Part shown: piece after piece, positions 33,395 through 42,342 of the stretch
Numbering within the stretch: position 1 is the first letter of the stretch
How the letters are laid out: the number at the start of each line of letters is the position of its first letter
NCBI RefSeq assembly: GCF_023973145.1
Contig: NZ_CP099546.1
Span: 2,108,001-2,172,000 of the forward strand
Length of the DNA stretch: 64,000 nt
DNA from: Natronosalvus vescus
Lineage (GTDB): Archaea; Halobacteriota; Halobacteria; Halobacteriales; Natrialbaceae
Reading direction: 5' to 3'
Notes under the pieces: generated by a model
What the model was told of the DNA's origin: nothing
Database searches by the model: none
What the model saw: the letters and a program-made list of their open reading frames with translations, nothing else
Program-made: the position numbers and the translations under genes

Positions 33395-34487
33395 TGTGGT
33401 CACCCGAAGAGATCGTATTCGTATTCGTTTGTGTGCGCAGGTCTTCGGGGACGGGTTCGTCTCCCTCGACCGTCACTTCGAAGTCGAGCCCCTCCACCAG
33501 CTCACCGGTGTACTCGAGACACTTCGCAGCGCGCGTGGTCGCTGGCGTCGTCTCTGAGCCGGTGTCGAGGTCGAGCAGCGGCGGTTCCGTCTCGACGCAG
33601 GCGTCCTCGGCGAACGGACACCGGGGGTGGAAACTACAGCCCGAGGGCGTCTCGATCAGGTCGGGCATCGTCCCTGGGATCGTCTGGAGCCGATCCCGAT
33701 CGTCACCGACGCGTGGAATCGAACTCATGAGGCCGACGGTGTAGGGATGTTTGGGATCGTAATACAGCTCTTCGACGGGCGCTTTTTCGACCGGTTGCCC
33801 GGCGTACATCACCATCACACGGTCACACAGCTCCGCGACGACGCCGAGGTCGTGTGTGATCAGCTGGACGGCCGTGTCGAACTCGTCGGCCAGTTCCTCG
33901 AGCAAACTGAGGATCTTTGCCTCGGTGGTGACGTCGAGTGCCGTCGTCGGCTCGTCGGCGATCAGGATGTCCGGGTCGCACGAGAGCGCCATCGCGATGA
34001 CGACGCGCTGTTGCATCCCGCCGGAGAACTCGTGTGGGAAATCCGAGTATCGCGTGTCCGCATCGGGGATGCCAACCCGATCGAGGAGCTGAATCGTTCG
34101 TTCTTTGGCCTCCGCGTCGGAGTAATCGAGGTGGTGTCTGATCGCCTCGGCGATCTGTTCGCCCACCGTGTACACGGGATTGAGTGCCGTCTGGGCGTCC
34201 TGGAAGATCATCGCGATCCGATTGCCCCGGATACTCCTGACCTCCTTTTCGCTCATCTCGAGGACGTCCTCGCCGTCGAAGCGAATCTCCCCGCTCTCGA
34301 TGACGCCGGGACTCTCGATCAGGCGTAGCAGCGACAGTGCGGTAACGCTCTTTCCGGCGCCACTTTCGCCGACGACGCCGAATTTCTCCCCGCGTTCGAT
34401 CTGATAGGAGAGTTCGTCGACGGCGGTGACGACCCCCTCGGCCGTGTAGAAGTTCACGGTGAGGTCGTCGACCTCGAGGAGCGCCAT
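33387..34487 (-). CDS. dppD: Oligo/dipeptide ABC transporter ATPase, OppD/DppD type
   Basis: 366 residues. Walker [21 protein letters not shown]-loop [18 protein letters not shown], signature [15 protein letters not shown], Walker [16 protein letters not shown], and the oligopeptide-family tail [22 protein letters not shown]. The D-type is indicated by 'GGMQQRV'. It pairs with DppF to power import. Its ATG overlaps the dppC stop by one base and its stop overlaps the dppF start region, so translation of the operon is coupled. Confidence 0.95.
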   Translation of the reverse strand: MALLEVDDLTVNFYTAEGVVTAVDELSYQIERGEKFGVVGESGAGKSVTALSLLRLIESPGVIESGEIRFDGEDVLEMSEKEVRSIRGNRIAMIFQDAQTALNPVYTVGEQIAEAIRHHLDYSDAEAKERTIQLLDRVGIPDADTRYSDFPHEFSGGMQQRVVIAMALSCDPDILIADEPTTALDVTTEAKILSLLEELADEFDTAVQLITHDLGVVAELCDRVMVMYAGQPVEKAPVEELYYDPKHPYTVGLMSSIPRVGDDRDRLQTIPGTMPDLIETPSGCSFHPRCPFAEDACVETEPPLLDLDTGSETTPATTRAAKCLEYTGELVEGLDFEVTVEGDEPVPEDLRTQTNTNTISSGDHNE

Positions 34488-35503
34488 TATCCACCACCTC
34501 CGTGGTTGACGTTGTCGACCTGTGCGTCGAGTGCGTCGTTGACGGCGTCACCGACCATGTTCATCGACATGACGAAGAGGAAGATCATCAGCCCGGGGAA
34601 CACCGTTGCCCACCAGTGCCAGTCGGAGTCGGGGCCGGACATCAGCGTATCCGCTTCGGCGTCGAGGATCGTCCCCCACTCCGGCGTCCCCGGATCGAAT
34701 CCGAGGCCGAGGAACCCGAGGGCTGCGACTCCGATGACGACGGTACCGATGCTGAGCGTCGCCTGGACGATTACGGGGGCGATCGCGTTCGGGATGACGT
34801 GTTTGAAGAGGACGCTTCTGTCCCGTGCGCCGAGGGCTTTCGCGGCCAACACGTACTCGTTTTGTTTGACCTTCAGAATCTCGCCCCGAATGAGGCGGGC
34901 GTAAATCGCCCAGCCGACGAGGGCAAACGCGGCGGTCAGTTGCCAGAAGCCGCCACCGAACATGGCGACGAGCAACAGCGCGAGAACGAGTCCCGGGAAC
35001 GCGAACACGACGTCGAGCCCACGCATCATGATCTCGTCGACCCAGCCGCCAAAGTAGCCCGAGATGCCACCGTAAAGGACGCCGAACGTCGCCGCGATCG
35101 CCGTCACGATGAACCCGATAGAGACGCTGTAGCGAGAGCCCACGAGAACCCGCGAGAACATGTCCCTCCCGAGTCGATCAGTCCCCATCGGATGGGTGAG
35201 TGATGGCGAGTCGTATCGGTCACCGACACCGGTTCGTGCAGGATCGTAGGGGGCGATATCGAACGGTTGTATCGTCGTCCCGAATATCGAAACGGGTCGT
35301 GAGAAGACCACCGCAAACAGCATCAGTACGACGACGGCAAGTCCGATCAGTGCGAGCCGATCGACGATTATCTGGTTGACGATCCGCCGCCAGCGGCTCA
35401 TGACCACGGTGTCTTCGTCGTCACTCCAGACGGCGTCATCCTTCTCGGTTACGCGGTCGGGGTCGAACCCGGATATCTTGATCCTTCCTCGTTGTGTTGA
35501 CAT
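34487..35503 (-). CDS. dppC: Oligo/dipeptide ABC transporter permease, DppC type
   Basis: 338 residues with six or so membrane helices; the first is VDRLALIGLAVVVLMLFAVVF after a soluble N-terminus. The region HPMGTDRLGRDMFSRVLVGSR is the DppC hallmark. The EAA loop is AKALGARDRSVLFKHVIPNA. N-terminal 30 residues are acidic and cytoplasmic. It forms the translocation pore with DppB, whose gene lies nine bases upstream. Confidence 0.94.
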   Translation of the reverse strand: MSTQRGRIKISGFDPDRVTEKDDAVWSDDEDTVVMSRWRRIVNQIIVDRLALIGLAVVVLMLFAVVFSRPVSIFGTTIQPFDIAPYDPARTGVGDRYDSPSLTHPMGTDRLGRDMFSRVLVGSRYSVSIGFIVTAIAATFGVLYGGISGYFGGWVDEIMMRGLDVVFAFPGLVLALLLVAMFGGGFWQLTAAFALVGWAIYARLIRGEILKVKQNEYVLAAKALGARDRSVLFKHVIPNAIAPVIVQATLSIGTVVIGVAALGFLGLGFDPGTPEWGTILDAEADTLMSGPDSDWHWWATVFPGLMIFLFVMSMNMVGDAVNDALDAQVDNVNHGGGG

Positions 35504-35512
35504 AGGTAGTAG

Positions 35513-36469
35513 TTAATACTCGTCTCGAATTCGCGGATCGAGCAACGCGTACACGATGTCCGCAAGCAGGTTTGCAATCACGATGAACACTCCAACGAAC
35601 AGGGTAATCGCGAGCAGTAGGTTGATCTCTCGAAGATTGATCGCTTCGATGAGCAAGGCACCGAGGCCGGGCCAGCCGAACACCACCTCGACGACGACCG
35701 ACCCCGAGACGATGCCTGCGGTCAAGAACGCGGCGACCGTCGCGACCGAAATCAGCGAGTTTCGTAACACGTGTTTCATGATGACGGTTCGTTCCGGGAG
35801 TCCCTTGGCCCGCGCGGCGGTCACGTACTCTTTGTTCATCTCCTCGGCCATCGAGGTTCGCAGGATACGCATCAGGTTGGCGGATGCGGCCGTCCCGATC
35901 GTGATCCCTGGGAGGATCAACCACCACAGCATCTCTCGAGAGAGGAGGCTCGTCTGTGGGTCGAGCACGGGGAACCAGTTGAGTTCCACCGCGAAGATGG
36001 CGATCAACATCAGCCCGAGCCAGAAGTTCGGGATCGAGATACCCGACAGTGCGGCGAATCGGCTGACGTCGTCACCGAATTGATCCTTATTGACTGCGGC
36101 GTAAATCCCGCCGGGGATGGCGATTAACAGGGCGAACACCCATCCGAACAGGCCGAGCGCGATCGTCTCGGGGAGTCGAGCGAGCATCATTCCCTGTACG
36201 TCAGGGCCGCGGGAGTACACCTCACCGAGGTCTCCGGTCAGTATGTCGGTCAGCCAGACGAGGTACTGTTCCCATATCGGGAGGTGGAGGCCCAAGTCCC
36301 GACGGAGCGCCGCCGCGTCTGCGGCCGAGGCGTCCGGATTGTTCGCGACCATCAGATCGACGATGTCACCCGGCGTGAGGTGGATCAACGCGAAGGTAAT
36401 CACGGAAACGCCAAATAACACTGGAATCGACGCCAGCACCCGCCTCAGAACGAATCGTCGTAAACTCAT
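35513..36469 (-). CDS. dppB: Oligo/dipeptide ABC transporter permease, DppB type
   Basis: 318 residues. N-terminus MSLRRFVLRRVLASIPVLFG with the first helix SVITFALIHLTPGD typical of DppB/OppB (the LTPGD after helix 1). EAA loop AARAKGLPERTVIMKHVLRN. Ends VYALLDPRIRDEY, the DPRI(R)Y ending of this family. Lies 27 bases after dppA and 9 before dppC. Confidence 0.95.
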   Translation of the reverse strand: MSLRRFVLRRVLASIPVLFGVSVITFALIHLTPGDIVDLMVANNPDASAADAAALRRDLGLHLPIWEQYLVWLTDILTGDLGEVYSRGPDVQGMMLARLPETIALGLFGWVFALLIAIPGGIYAAVNKDQFGDDVSRFAALSGISIPNFWLGLMLIAIFAVELNWFPVLDPQTSLLSREMLWWLILPGITIGTAASANLMRILRTSMAEEMNKEYVTAARAKGLPERTVIMKHVLRNSLISVATVAAFLTAGIVSGSVVVEVVFGWPGLGALLIEAINLREINLLLAITLFVGVFIVIANLLADIVYALLDPRIRDEY

Positions 36470-36496
36470 AACTATGAAAGGGAGGTATCGCTGGGC

Positions 36497-38557
36497 TTAC
36501 TCGTCGCGATCCAGGTAGATGAGCTGCTCGTCGACCGGCGAGTGTAGTGCGTAGCTCAGGAGCGACTGGGTCGCTGGATGGGCGTTCAGTCCGACGACTT
36601 CGTCGTTCGAACAGATCGTCGTCAGCGAGTAGTCGATGATCGTATTCGCCGACAGCTCGGCGATTTCGGGCCACAACTCGTCGTACCGACTGCGACGGAG
36701 ATCTTCGTCGGCCGAAACGTCTTCACCGAAGCGGCAACTGCGTAGGAGGTCGACGAACTCGTCGTCGAACGTTCCTTCCGGGAAGAAGAAGTTACAGCAG
36801 CCGTTGTAGTTGTCCGGGTCGTGGATCGCTTCAGCGTAGCCGTGCGGGTCGAACCCGCTCGCGAGTCCGATACAGGCGGCTGCATTCCGTTCGCTGTTCT
36901 CTGTTCGTGCTTCTTCCTGGTAGAGGTCACCTGCGGTCCAGTCACCGAGGGCCGCAGGCGTCTCGATTTCCGCGTTGAACAGCTCGCTGGCGTTCAACTC
37001 GTCGACGAGGAGTTGCATCTTGTCGATTCGCTCTTCGTCGTCGGCGTTGGTCTGGATGATGACGTCGACCGGGGCCTCGAGACTCGACTCTTCGATGAGT
37101 TGTTCGGCCTGTTCGACGTCCGGTTCGGCCGGGTACGCCCAATCCTCGTCGAACAGATCCTCGTACTCTCCCTGGGTCGCCAGATCCGCTGCTGGGAGCG
37201 GGAACGGCACACGTGCCGGGTCACCCCACCCCTGCTCGACGATGTCGACGATCGTCTGGCGGGGGGCCAGGACACTGACCGCCCGTCGGATCTCCGGTTC
37301 GGCGAACGCCCCACCCTCGTCGGTCTCGTCGACGGGGAACTGCAAGAACTTGAACCCGGTTCCCGGCGTCCCCGAGACGACGTAGTCGTCGGAATCGTAG
37401 AAGCTGTTCCGGGCGTCGGACTGCAGCTCGTAGGCGATGTCGACGTCACCGTCTTCGAGTGCCGCAGATCGCTGGGCACTTTCCGGAACGAACCGAATGT
37501 TGATCTCGTCGATGACGGGGCCGGCGGGGAACTCCTCGGGGCCGTCCCACCACGGGAGGGCGTCGAGACCGAGATCCTCGAGCCAGTAGTTTTCGTTTTT
37601 GACCAGGACGAGCTGTGAGGCTTCTTCGACCGTTTCGATCCGGTATGGACCGGTACCGATTGGAACCATGTCCTCGTCGTCGCGTGGATCCAACTCACCT
37701 GCGGGGACATCGAAGTGCTCGGACGGGAAGATTTCGATCGGTGGCAGTTGCAAGAACGCCTGTGCGTCGGCCGTCTGTGAGTACAGTTCGAACGTGTAGC
37801 CGTCGTCGCCGTCCGGTGCTTCGGCGTGGAGGAAGCTGTCGAAGACCTGGCCCTGATTGTCCGAGCCGACGAATCGGTCGTAGGATCGGACGATGTTTTC
37901 GGCCGTGAGCTCCTCGCCGTTGTGGAACTCGATCCCTTCGTGGAGTCTACCTTCGACGCGGGTGCCGAAGACGCCGTCAGCGACGGCATCGCCGGCCTCT
38001 TCGCGGGTCAGGATGCGAACGGTGTCGCCTTCCTCGACCCCTTCCAGGTCGTCGGGATGCTGGAGAAGTGCCATGTTGTTCTCCTCGAGATCGTAAAACG
38101 GGAACCCGTCGGACACCTCGACGACTTCCTCTTCGCGCATGTACGACTCGTAGTCGAGGACGTCGACGTCGTTGGAAACGTCGACATCGTACTCCTCGGC
38201 CATCCAGAGAACCGTCTCCCCTTCGGTGTTCGTCGTCAGGAGACCATCGTAGACGGTCGAGAGAACCGTCGTGTCCTCTGCGGCGGTACTCTGTGCGGCA
38301 TCGTAATCGGAGATGTCCTCACGGGGGATGGCGAACTCGAGGCGGCCTCCCTCGACGACTTCGTCGAGATCGACCTCGTTGCGGTCGAGGGCATCCTCGA
38401 TGTCGGAATCACCGTTACCGTTGCCGTTACCGTTACCGTTGCCATCGTCGTCACCGCCGATACAACCGGCGACGGCAGCAGCGCTGGTGGCAGCGATTCC
38501 CTGGAGAATTCGTCGGCGGTCGATACGTGAGTGAACGTCGTGCGTTTTTTTGGACAT
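36497..38557 (-). CDS. dppA: Dipeptide/oligopeptide ABC transporter substrate-binding lipoprotein
   Basis: 686 residues, solute-binding family 5. Tat signal with lipobox: RIDRRRILQGIAATSAAAVAGC, where RR precedes a short hydrophobic stretch and Cys31 is the lipidation site; then a (GN)n acidic linker. The folded part shows EYDVDVSNDVDVLDYESYMR and later VDEINIRFVPESAQRSAALEDGDVDIAYELQ split: FVPESAQRSAALEDGDVDIA. It delivers peptides (or another solute) to DppBC. The ATG at 38557 starts MSKKTHDVHSR. First gene of the five-gene operon; upstream 38621-38652 holds a candidate operator. The two tatC genes in this window encode the export route for such a protein. Confidence 0.93.
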   Translation of the reverse strand: MSKKTHDVHSRIDRRRILQGIAATSAAAVAGCIGGDDDGNGNGNGNGNGDSDIEDALDRNEVDLDEVVEGGRLEFAIPREDISDYDAAQSTAAEDTTVLSTVYDGLLTTNTEGETVLWMAEEYDVDVSNDVDVLDYESYMREEEVVEVSDGFPFYDLEENNMALLQHPDDLEGVEEGDTVRILTREEAGDAVADGVFGTRVEGRLHEGIEFHNGEELTAENIVRSYDRFVGSDNQGQVFDSFLHAEAPDGDDGYTFELYSQTADAQAFLQLPPIEIFPSEHFDVPAGELDPRDDEDMVPIGTGPYRIETVEEASQLVLVKNENYWLEDLGLDALPWWDGPEEFPAGPVIDEINIRFVPESAQRSAALEDGDVDIAYELQSDARNSFYDSDDYVVSGTPGTGFKFLQFPVDETDEGGAFAEPEIRRAVSVLAPRQTIVDIVEQGWGDPARVPFPLPAADLATQGEYEDLFDEDWAYPAEPDVEQAEQLIEESSLEAPVDVIIQTNADDEERIDKMQLLVDELNASELFNAEIETPAALGDWTAGDLYQEEARTENSERNAAACIGLASGFDPHGYAEAIHDPDNYNGCCNFFFPEGTFDDEFVDLLRSCRFGEDVSADEDLRRSRYDELWPEIAELSANTIIDYSLTTICSNDEVVGLNAHPATQSLLSYALHSPVDEQLIYLDRDE
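38411..38446. repeat. Six-base tandem repeat coding the GN linker of DppA
   Basis: Alternating ccgtta/ccgttg units (five or six) encode the Gly-Asn repeat after the lipidated cysteine. Such linkers are common after the lipobox of haloarchaeal lipoproteins. Confidence 0.8.
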
Positions 38558-39079
38558 GAGTTTCCGTATAGCGTTTGGCGGATTGTCGATCGGTGGTTGA
38601 CTACAGTGCACTTACGTACGTTTGGTACCCAATTTGGCACCCTTCTTGGTGCGGAGACCGTTGGGATATTAGCGTGATAACGTCAATCACACATGTTTGT
38701 TAATGGCTGGTTGACTGCTTATATATTTTTCCTTCTTATATTTTGACTTTGCCGGTGAGAATTTGAAAAACAATCGTTTCTCCTATTCCATAGCAACATA
38801 CGTCCATAAATTCGGTTTGGAACGGGCGCCTCGGGTTTGCTCTAATTCAGCGAATCTCGTTACTCTATTTGGATTTTCGGTAGATGTTTTGGTCGTATAC
38901 CGGGTGTAAAAGAACGACTCACAACTGCCAGTATCGGCCTCGACCGACGACGGTTTTCGTGACAATCGTACGTCGATTCGAGTCGACCGAGGATTTGGAG
39001 ACGAAACCGTGCAGAGTCGGAGAATCGATACGTGAGAATCGGTATCGATGTTTTTGAGCCAGTTCGTCGTAGCCGGCCC
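38558..39079. other. Divergent intergenic region between dppA and the PH-domain gene, AT-rich
   Basis: 522 bases. From about 38650 to 38900 it is clearly more AT-rich than the surroundings (cttatatatttttccttcttatattttgac at 38717-38747, and onwards). It contains the candidate operator 38621-38652 and possible minus-strand TATA elements near 38722-38730. No protein-like frame is seen. Confidence 0.6.
38621..38652. promoter_or_regulatory. Tandem operator-like words upstream of dppA
   Basis: tttggtaccc (38621-38630) and tttggcaccc (38633-38642) are direct repeats with 12-base period, nine of ten bases identical; the second overlaps a short hairpin (gcacc...ggtgc, 38637-38652). They lie about 64-95 bases before the dppA start and could bind a transporter regulator. 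Confidence 0.4.
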
Positions 39080-39595
39080 ATGGGGAACGATTTCGACGCG
39101 GACTGGCTCCACCTGAGCGACGGCGAAACCGTCGTCTGGCAGAGCCGTCCGCATCCGATCGCAATGGGGTGGCGGTTGCCGCTCGGGCTGGGACTCGTGT
39201 TGCTGGGGATGTTCTTTCTCGCGCTGTCGGCGACGAACAGCAATCAGCTCGTGACGGCAACGGGACTTGTGTTGTCGACCGTCGGCCTCGGCGTGTTGCT
39301 CGTGGGCTACGTCTTCTGGACGAACACCCGGTACGTGCTGACGTCGGGAGAGTTGTACCAAAAACACGGCGTCGTCTCGCGAGACGTCACGCAGTTCCGC
39401 CTCGAGCGGATTCAGAACACGAGCCTCCAGCAGGGGTATCTCGGCCGTCTGCTGGGGTACGGTGACCTAACAGTGTACACCGCAGGCTCGGCTGACCCCG
39501 AACTGACCTTCCGGTTTACGCCGCGTCCCGAACGGGCTGCCGCACACCTCAACGATCAGCTCGAAGGGGTGAGTCGGCGGAACTCGCCGAAGTAA
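39080..39595 (+). CDS. Bacterial PH (bPH2/YdbS-like) domain membrane protein
   Basis: 171 residues. A soluble N-terminus (DFDADWLHLSDGETVVWQSR) precedes two membrane helices (PLGLGLVLLGMFFLALSA and GLVLSTVGLGVLLVGYVFW). The bPH2 domain follows: NTRYVLTSGELYQKHGVVSRD, QFRLERIQNTSLQQGYLGRL, and GYGDLTVYTAGSADPELTFR. The 'RI(Q)N...GRLLGYGD' phrase is the family signature. Function unknown; such proteins often appear in pairs, but this one is alone. Start ATG 39080; it is 102 bases before the helicase on the same strand. Confidence 0.88.
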   Translation: MGNDFDADWLHLSDGETVVWQSRPHPIAMGWRLPLGLGLVLLGMFFLALSATNSNQLVTATGLVLSTVGLGVLLVGYVFWTNTRYVLTSGELYQKHGVVSRDVTQFRLERIQNTSLQQGYLGRLLGYGDLTVYTAGSADPELTFRFTPRPERAAAHLNDQLEGVSRRNSPK

Positions 39596-39697
39596 GCGAC
39601 ATTGGGGCCGGGTATAAACCGACGGGTCGCCGTCCGGTACACCCCTGATCGACCGCGACAGAAACGCCTTTCACGGGGCATACCCCCTGTCCGAGTA

Positions 39698-42061
39698 ATG
39701 GAGGTCGCTGAGGTTCTCCCTGACTTTGCCGATGCCTTTGCCTTCGAGGCGTTCAATCGGATGCAACGCGAGGCGCTGCCGGCGTTGCTCGAGTGCGAGG
39801 ACAACGTCGTCGCGAGCGCGCCCACCGCCTCGGGCAAGACGGCGCTGGCCGAACTCGCGATCTGTAACGCCCTCGCCGACGGCGGGACGGCGCTGTTTAT
39901 CGCCCCGCTTCGTGCGCTAACGAACGAGAAAGAAGCCGACTGGGAACGCTTCGAGTCGCTTGATTACTCGGTGTACGTCGTCACCGGCGAACGGGACTTG
40001 AACCCGCGCCAGGCCGCCCGCGCGGACATCCTCGTGATGACGCCCGAGAAACTCGACTCGGCGACTCGAAAACACGACTCCCCGCGCTACGGGTTCGTGA
40101 CGGACATCGACGTCTGCGTCATCGACGAGGTACACCTCCTCGACGCCGAACGCCGCGGCTCGGTACTCGAAGTGACGGTCTCTCGCCTGCGCCGACTCTG
40201 TGACCCGCGTGTCGTCGCGCTCTCGGCGACCATGCCGAACGTCGACGACGTGGCGGCCTGGCTCGACGCACCCCCCGACTGTACGTTTGTGTTCGGCGAC
40301 GAGTATCGCCCCGTCGACCTCAACGCGGGCGTCAAAACGTACACCCACGGCGAGAACACCTTCGCCGACAAATACCGACGCCTCTACCGGGCACTCGACC
40401 TCGCCGAACCCCACCTCAGGGAGGACGGCCAGGCGCTCGTGTTCGTCGCCTCGAGACAGGACACCGTCCGGGCAGCCGAGAAGGCGCGCGACGAAATCGC
40501 CGAACGGGACGTCGAGATGGGGGCTCGCGGCGACTACGACTTTCATACCGAAACCAAACGCCTCGAGAACGATACCCTCCGAAACTCGGCATTAGACGGC
40601 GTCGCCTTCCACCATGCTGGCCTCTCGAAGAACGACAAGGATCTGATCGAGGAGTGGTTCAAGCAGGGGAAGATCGAACTCCTGTTTTCGACCTCGACGC
40701 TCGCCTGGGGGGTCAACCTCCCCGCCCGATGCGTCGTCATCCGCGATACGAAGTACCACGACCCGCTCGAGGGCGAAGTCGACATGAGTCCTCTCGACGT
40801 GCTCCAGATGTTAGGCCGGGCGGGTCGGCCGGGCTACGACGACGTCGGCTACGGTTGGGTCGTCTGCGATACGGCGGATGCCGACAAGTACCGGCGCCTG
40901 TTGCGAGACGGCAAGGAGATCGAATCCCGCCTCTCCGAGAGCCTGCCGACCCACCTCAACGCCGAGATTGCGATGGGTACCATCACCGATCTGGACGACG
41001 TGATGGAGTGGCTCGAGACGACCTTCTACTACGTTCGCGGGCAATCGAAGCCGGAGGAATACGACTTCCAGCACCTTCGTCGGCGGGTTCGCGACTGCCT
41101 CGAGGAACTGGTCGACCAGGGCTTCGTCGAAACCGGCGAGGATCTCTCCGTGGAGGCGACGCCTCGTGGGGTGCTCACCTCGACGTACTACCTCCGACTG
41201 GAGACCGCCGCTGGATTCGCCGCGCTGTGTGATCACGCCGTCGACGACGATTCGGATCCCCTCGAGGCGGGCGACGTCCTCCAGGCCGTCGCGACCGCGA
41301 CCGAGTTCGACTCCGTCTCCGCCCGTCAGTCGGAACGCGACGCCATCAGCGCGGTGCTCGTTGGCCAGGAGACCGGCGACCTCGACGCCGGCCAGCGAAA
41401 GGTACTCGCCATCCTCCGAAGTGCCGCCAACAACGGCAACACGCCGCCCGACCTCCGGAGCGACGCCTGGGTGATTCGTCGGAACGCCCTCCGACTGCTC
41501 GCCGCCTTGCGCGCGTTCCTCGAGCGGTTTGCAACGCCCCACGACGCCAACCTCGCACGCCGGCTGGAGGCACGGATCGAAAACGGCGTCAGCGACGACG
41601 CCGTGGGGCTAACGGCCATCGACGGCGTCGGCCCCGGCCGTGCCAGCAAGCTCTCGAAAGAAGGGCTGGCGACGCCCGGCGACGTTGTCGAGGCGGGCGT
41701 CCCGGGCCTCGTCGAAGCGGGTCTCGGCGACAGCATCGCCGAGCGCGTGTACGAGGGTGCACAGACCCTCCCCGCCGTCGACGTCGAGTGGGGATCGTTC
41801 CCCGAATCGATCGGGACGGGCGAGAACACCGTCTGTGAGGTCACCGTCCGCAACCTCGGCGAACCGGCGAAAGCGGGCATTCGCGTGACGGTCAACGGGA
41901 TCGAGATGACCGCCACGACGACGTATCTCCGCGAGTCAGAGAGGGTGCCGATCGGCGTCTTCGGTGCCGACGCGGACGAACTCGAGTACACCGTCAGCGT
42001 CGCCTTCCCCGAGGAGCCGCTGGTTCCGGCCGTCGACAGTCGGACGGTGGCCGTTCGCTGA
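39698..42061 (+). CDS. Ski2/Hel308-like DEAD/DEAH helicase with C-terminal HhH and Ig-like domain
   Basis: 787 residues, SF2. Walker A SAPTASGKTALAELAI near residue 40, CVIDEVHLLDAERRG (DEVH), ALSATMPNVDDVAAW, and motif VI LGRAGRPGYDDVG. The C-terminal half has a winged-helix/Sec63-like segment, a helix-hairpin-helix (LTAIDGVGPGRASKLSKEGL) and a terminal beta-sandwich (NTVCEVTVRNLGEPAKAGIRV) resembling the C2/FN3 part of the Sec63-Brl unit in Brr2-type helicases. That tail is absent from the Hel308 at 13931. A TATA-like tataaac is at 39613. It may unwind RNA or DNA; role inferred only. Confidence 0.85.
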   Translation: MEVAEVLPDFADAFAFEAFNRMQREALPALLECEDNVVASAPTASGKTALAELAICNALADGGTALFIAPLRALTNEKEADWERFESLDYSVYVVTGERDLNPRQAARADILVMTPEKLDSATRKHDSPRYGFVTDIDVCVIDEVHLLDAERRGSVLEVTVSRLRRLCDPRVVALSATMPNVDDVAAWLDAPPDCTFVFGDEYRPVDLNAGVKTYTHGENTFADKYRRLYRALDLAEPHLREDGQALVFVASRQDTVRAAEKARDEIAERDVEMGARGDYDFHTETKRLENDTLRNSALDGVAFHHAGLSKNDKDLIEEWFKQGKIELLFSTSTLAWGVNLPARCVVIRDTKYHDPLEGEVDMSPLDVLQMLGRAGRPGYDDVGYGWVVCDTADADKYRRLLRDGKEIESRLSESLPTHLNAEIAMGTITDLDDVMEWLETTFYYVRGQSKPEEYDFQHLRRRVRDCLEELVDQGFVETGEDLSVEATPRGVLTSTYYLRLETAAGFAALCDHAVDDDSDPLEAGDVLQAVATATEFDSVSARQSERDAISAVLVGQETGDLDAGQRKVLAILRSAANNGNTPPDLRSDAWVIRRNALRLLAALRAFLERFATPHDANLARRLEARIENGVSDDAVGLTAIDGVGPGRASKLSKEGLATPGDVVEAGVPGLVEAGLGDSIAERVYEGAQTLPAVDVEWGSFPESIGTGENTVCEVTVRNLGEPAKAGIRVTVNGIEMTATTTYLRESERVPIGVFGADADELEYTVSVAFPEEPLVPAVDSRTVAVR

Positions 42062-42110
42062 TTGTCGGTTCAGACGGTTGCCGTCGTTGTGTGCCGGAAT
42101 TACGTCCGTC

Positions 42111-42287
42111 TCAGGGCTCGTCCTCGAGTCGGTCGTGTCTGGCATCGATCTCGTCGAGGATGTCGAGCGTTTTGCGTATCGAGGAACGAATCGCGTCGCT
42201 TCGATTGACGAACTTGCCGTCGTCGCCGACGTGCTCGTCGAGGTCGTCGAGCAGTTCCTGTGGGATCTCGACGCTGATCTTTGGCAT
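42111..42287 (-). CDS. Ribbon-helix-helix (CopG-like) transcriptional regulator
   Basis: 58 residues. The N-terminal strand MPKISVEIPQELLDDLDEHV, a GKFVNRSDAIRSSIRKTLD helix-turn-helix (RSxAIR) are the RHH signature; a short acidic tail follows. It probably binds DNA as a dimer. Start MPKISVE at 42287 is supported by a TATA-like element 27 bases upstream (42312-42317). Located between a helicase and tatC2, converging with the helicase, so it may regulate itself or a distant gene. Confidence 0.88.
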   Translation of the reverse strand: MPKISVEIPQELLDDLDEHVGDDGKFVNRSDAIRSSIRKTLDILDEIDARHDRLEDEP

Positions 42288-42311
42288 GCCGGGTGTTTCG
42301 AAGGCGTGGTT

Positions 42312-42317
42312 CTTAAG
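42312..42317 (-). promoter_or_regulatory. TATA-like element of the RHH gene
   Basis: cttaag on the minus strand, centred 27 bases before ATG 42287, a leaderless arrangement. Confidence 0.5.
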
Positions 42318-42342
42318 CCGTTTGTCCGGGGTTGGCCATCGA

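Noticed and set aside
38783-39367. 194-codon minus-strand ORF
   Set aside because: It runs antisense to the PH-domain gene and into AT-rich intergenic DNA; no motif.
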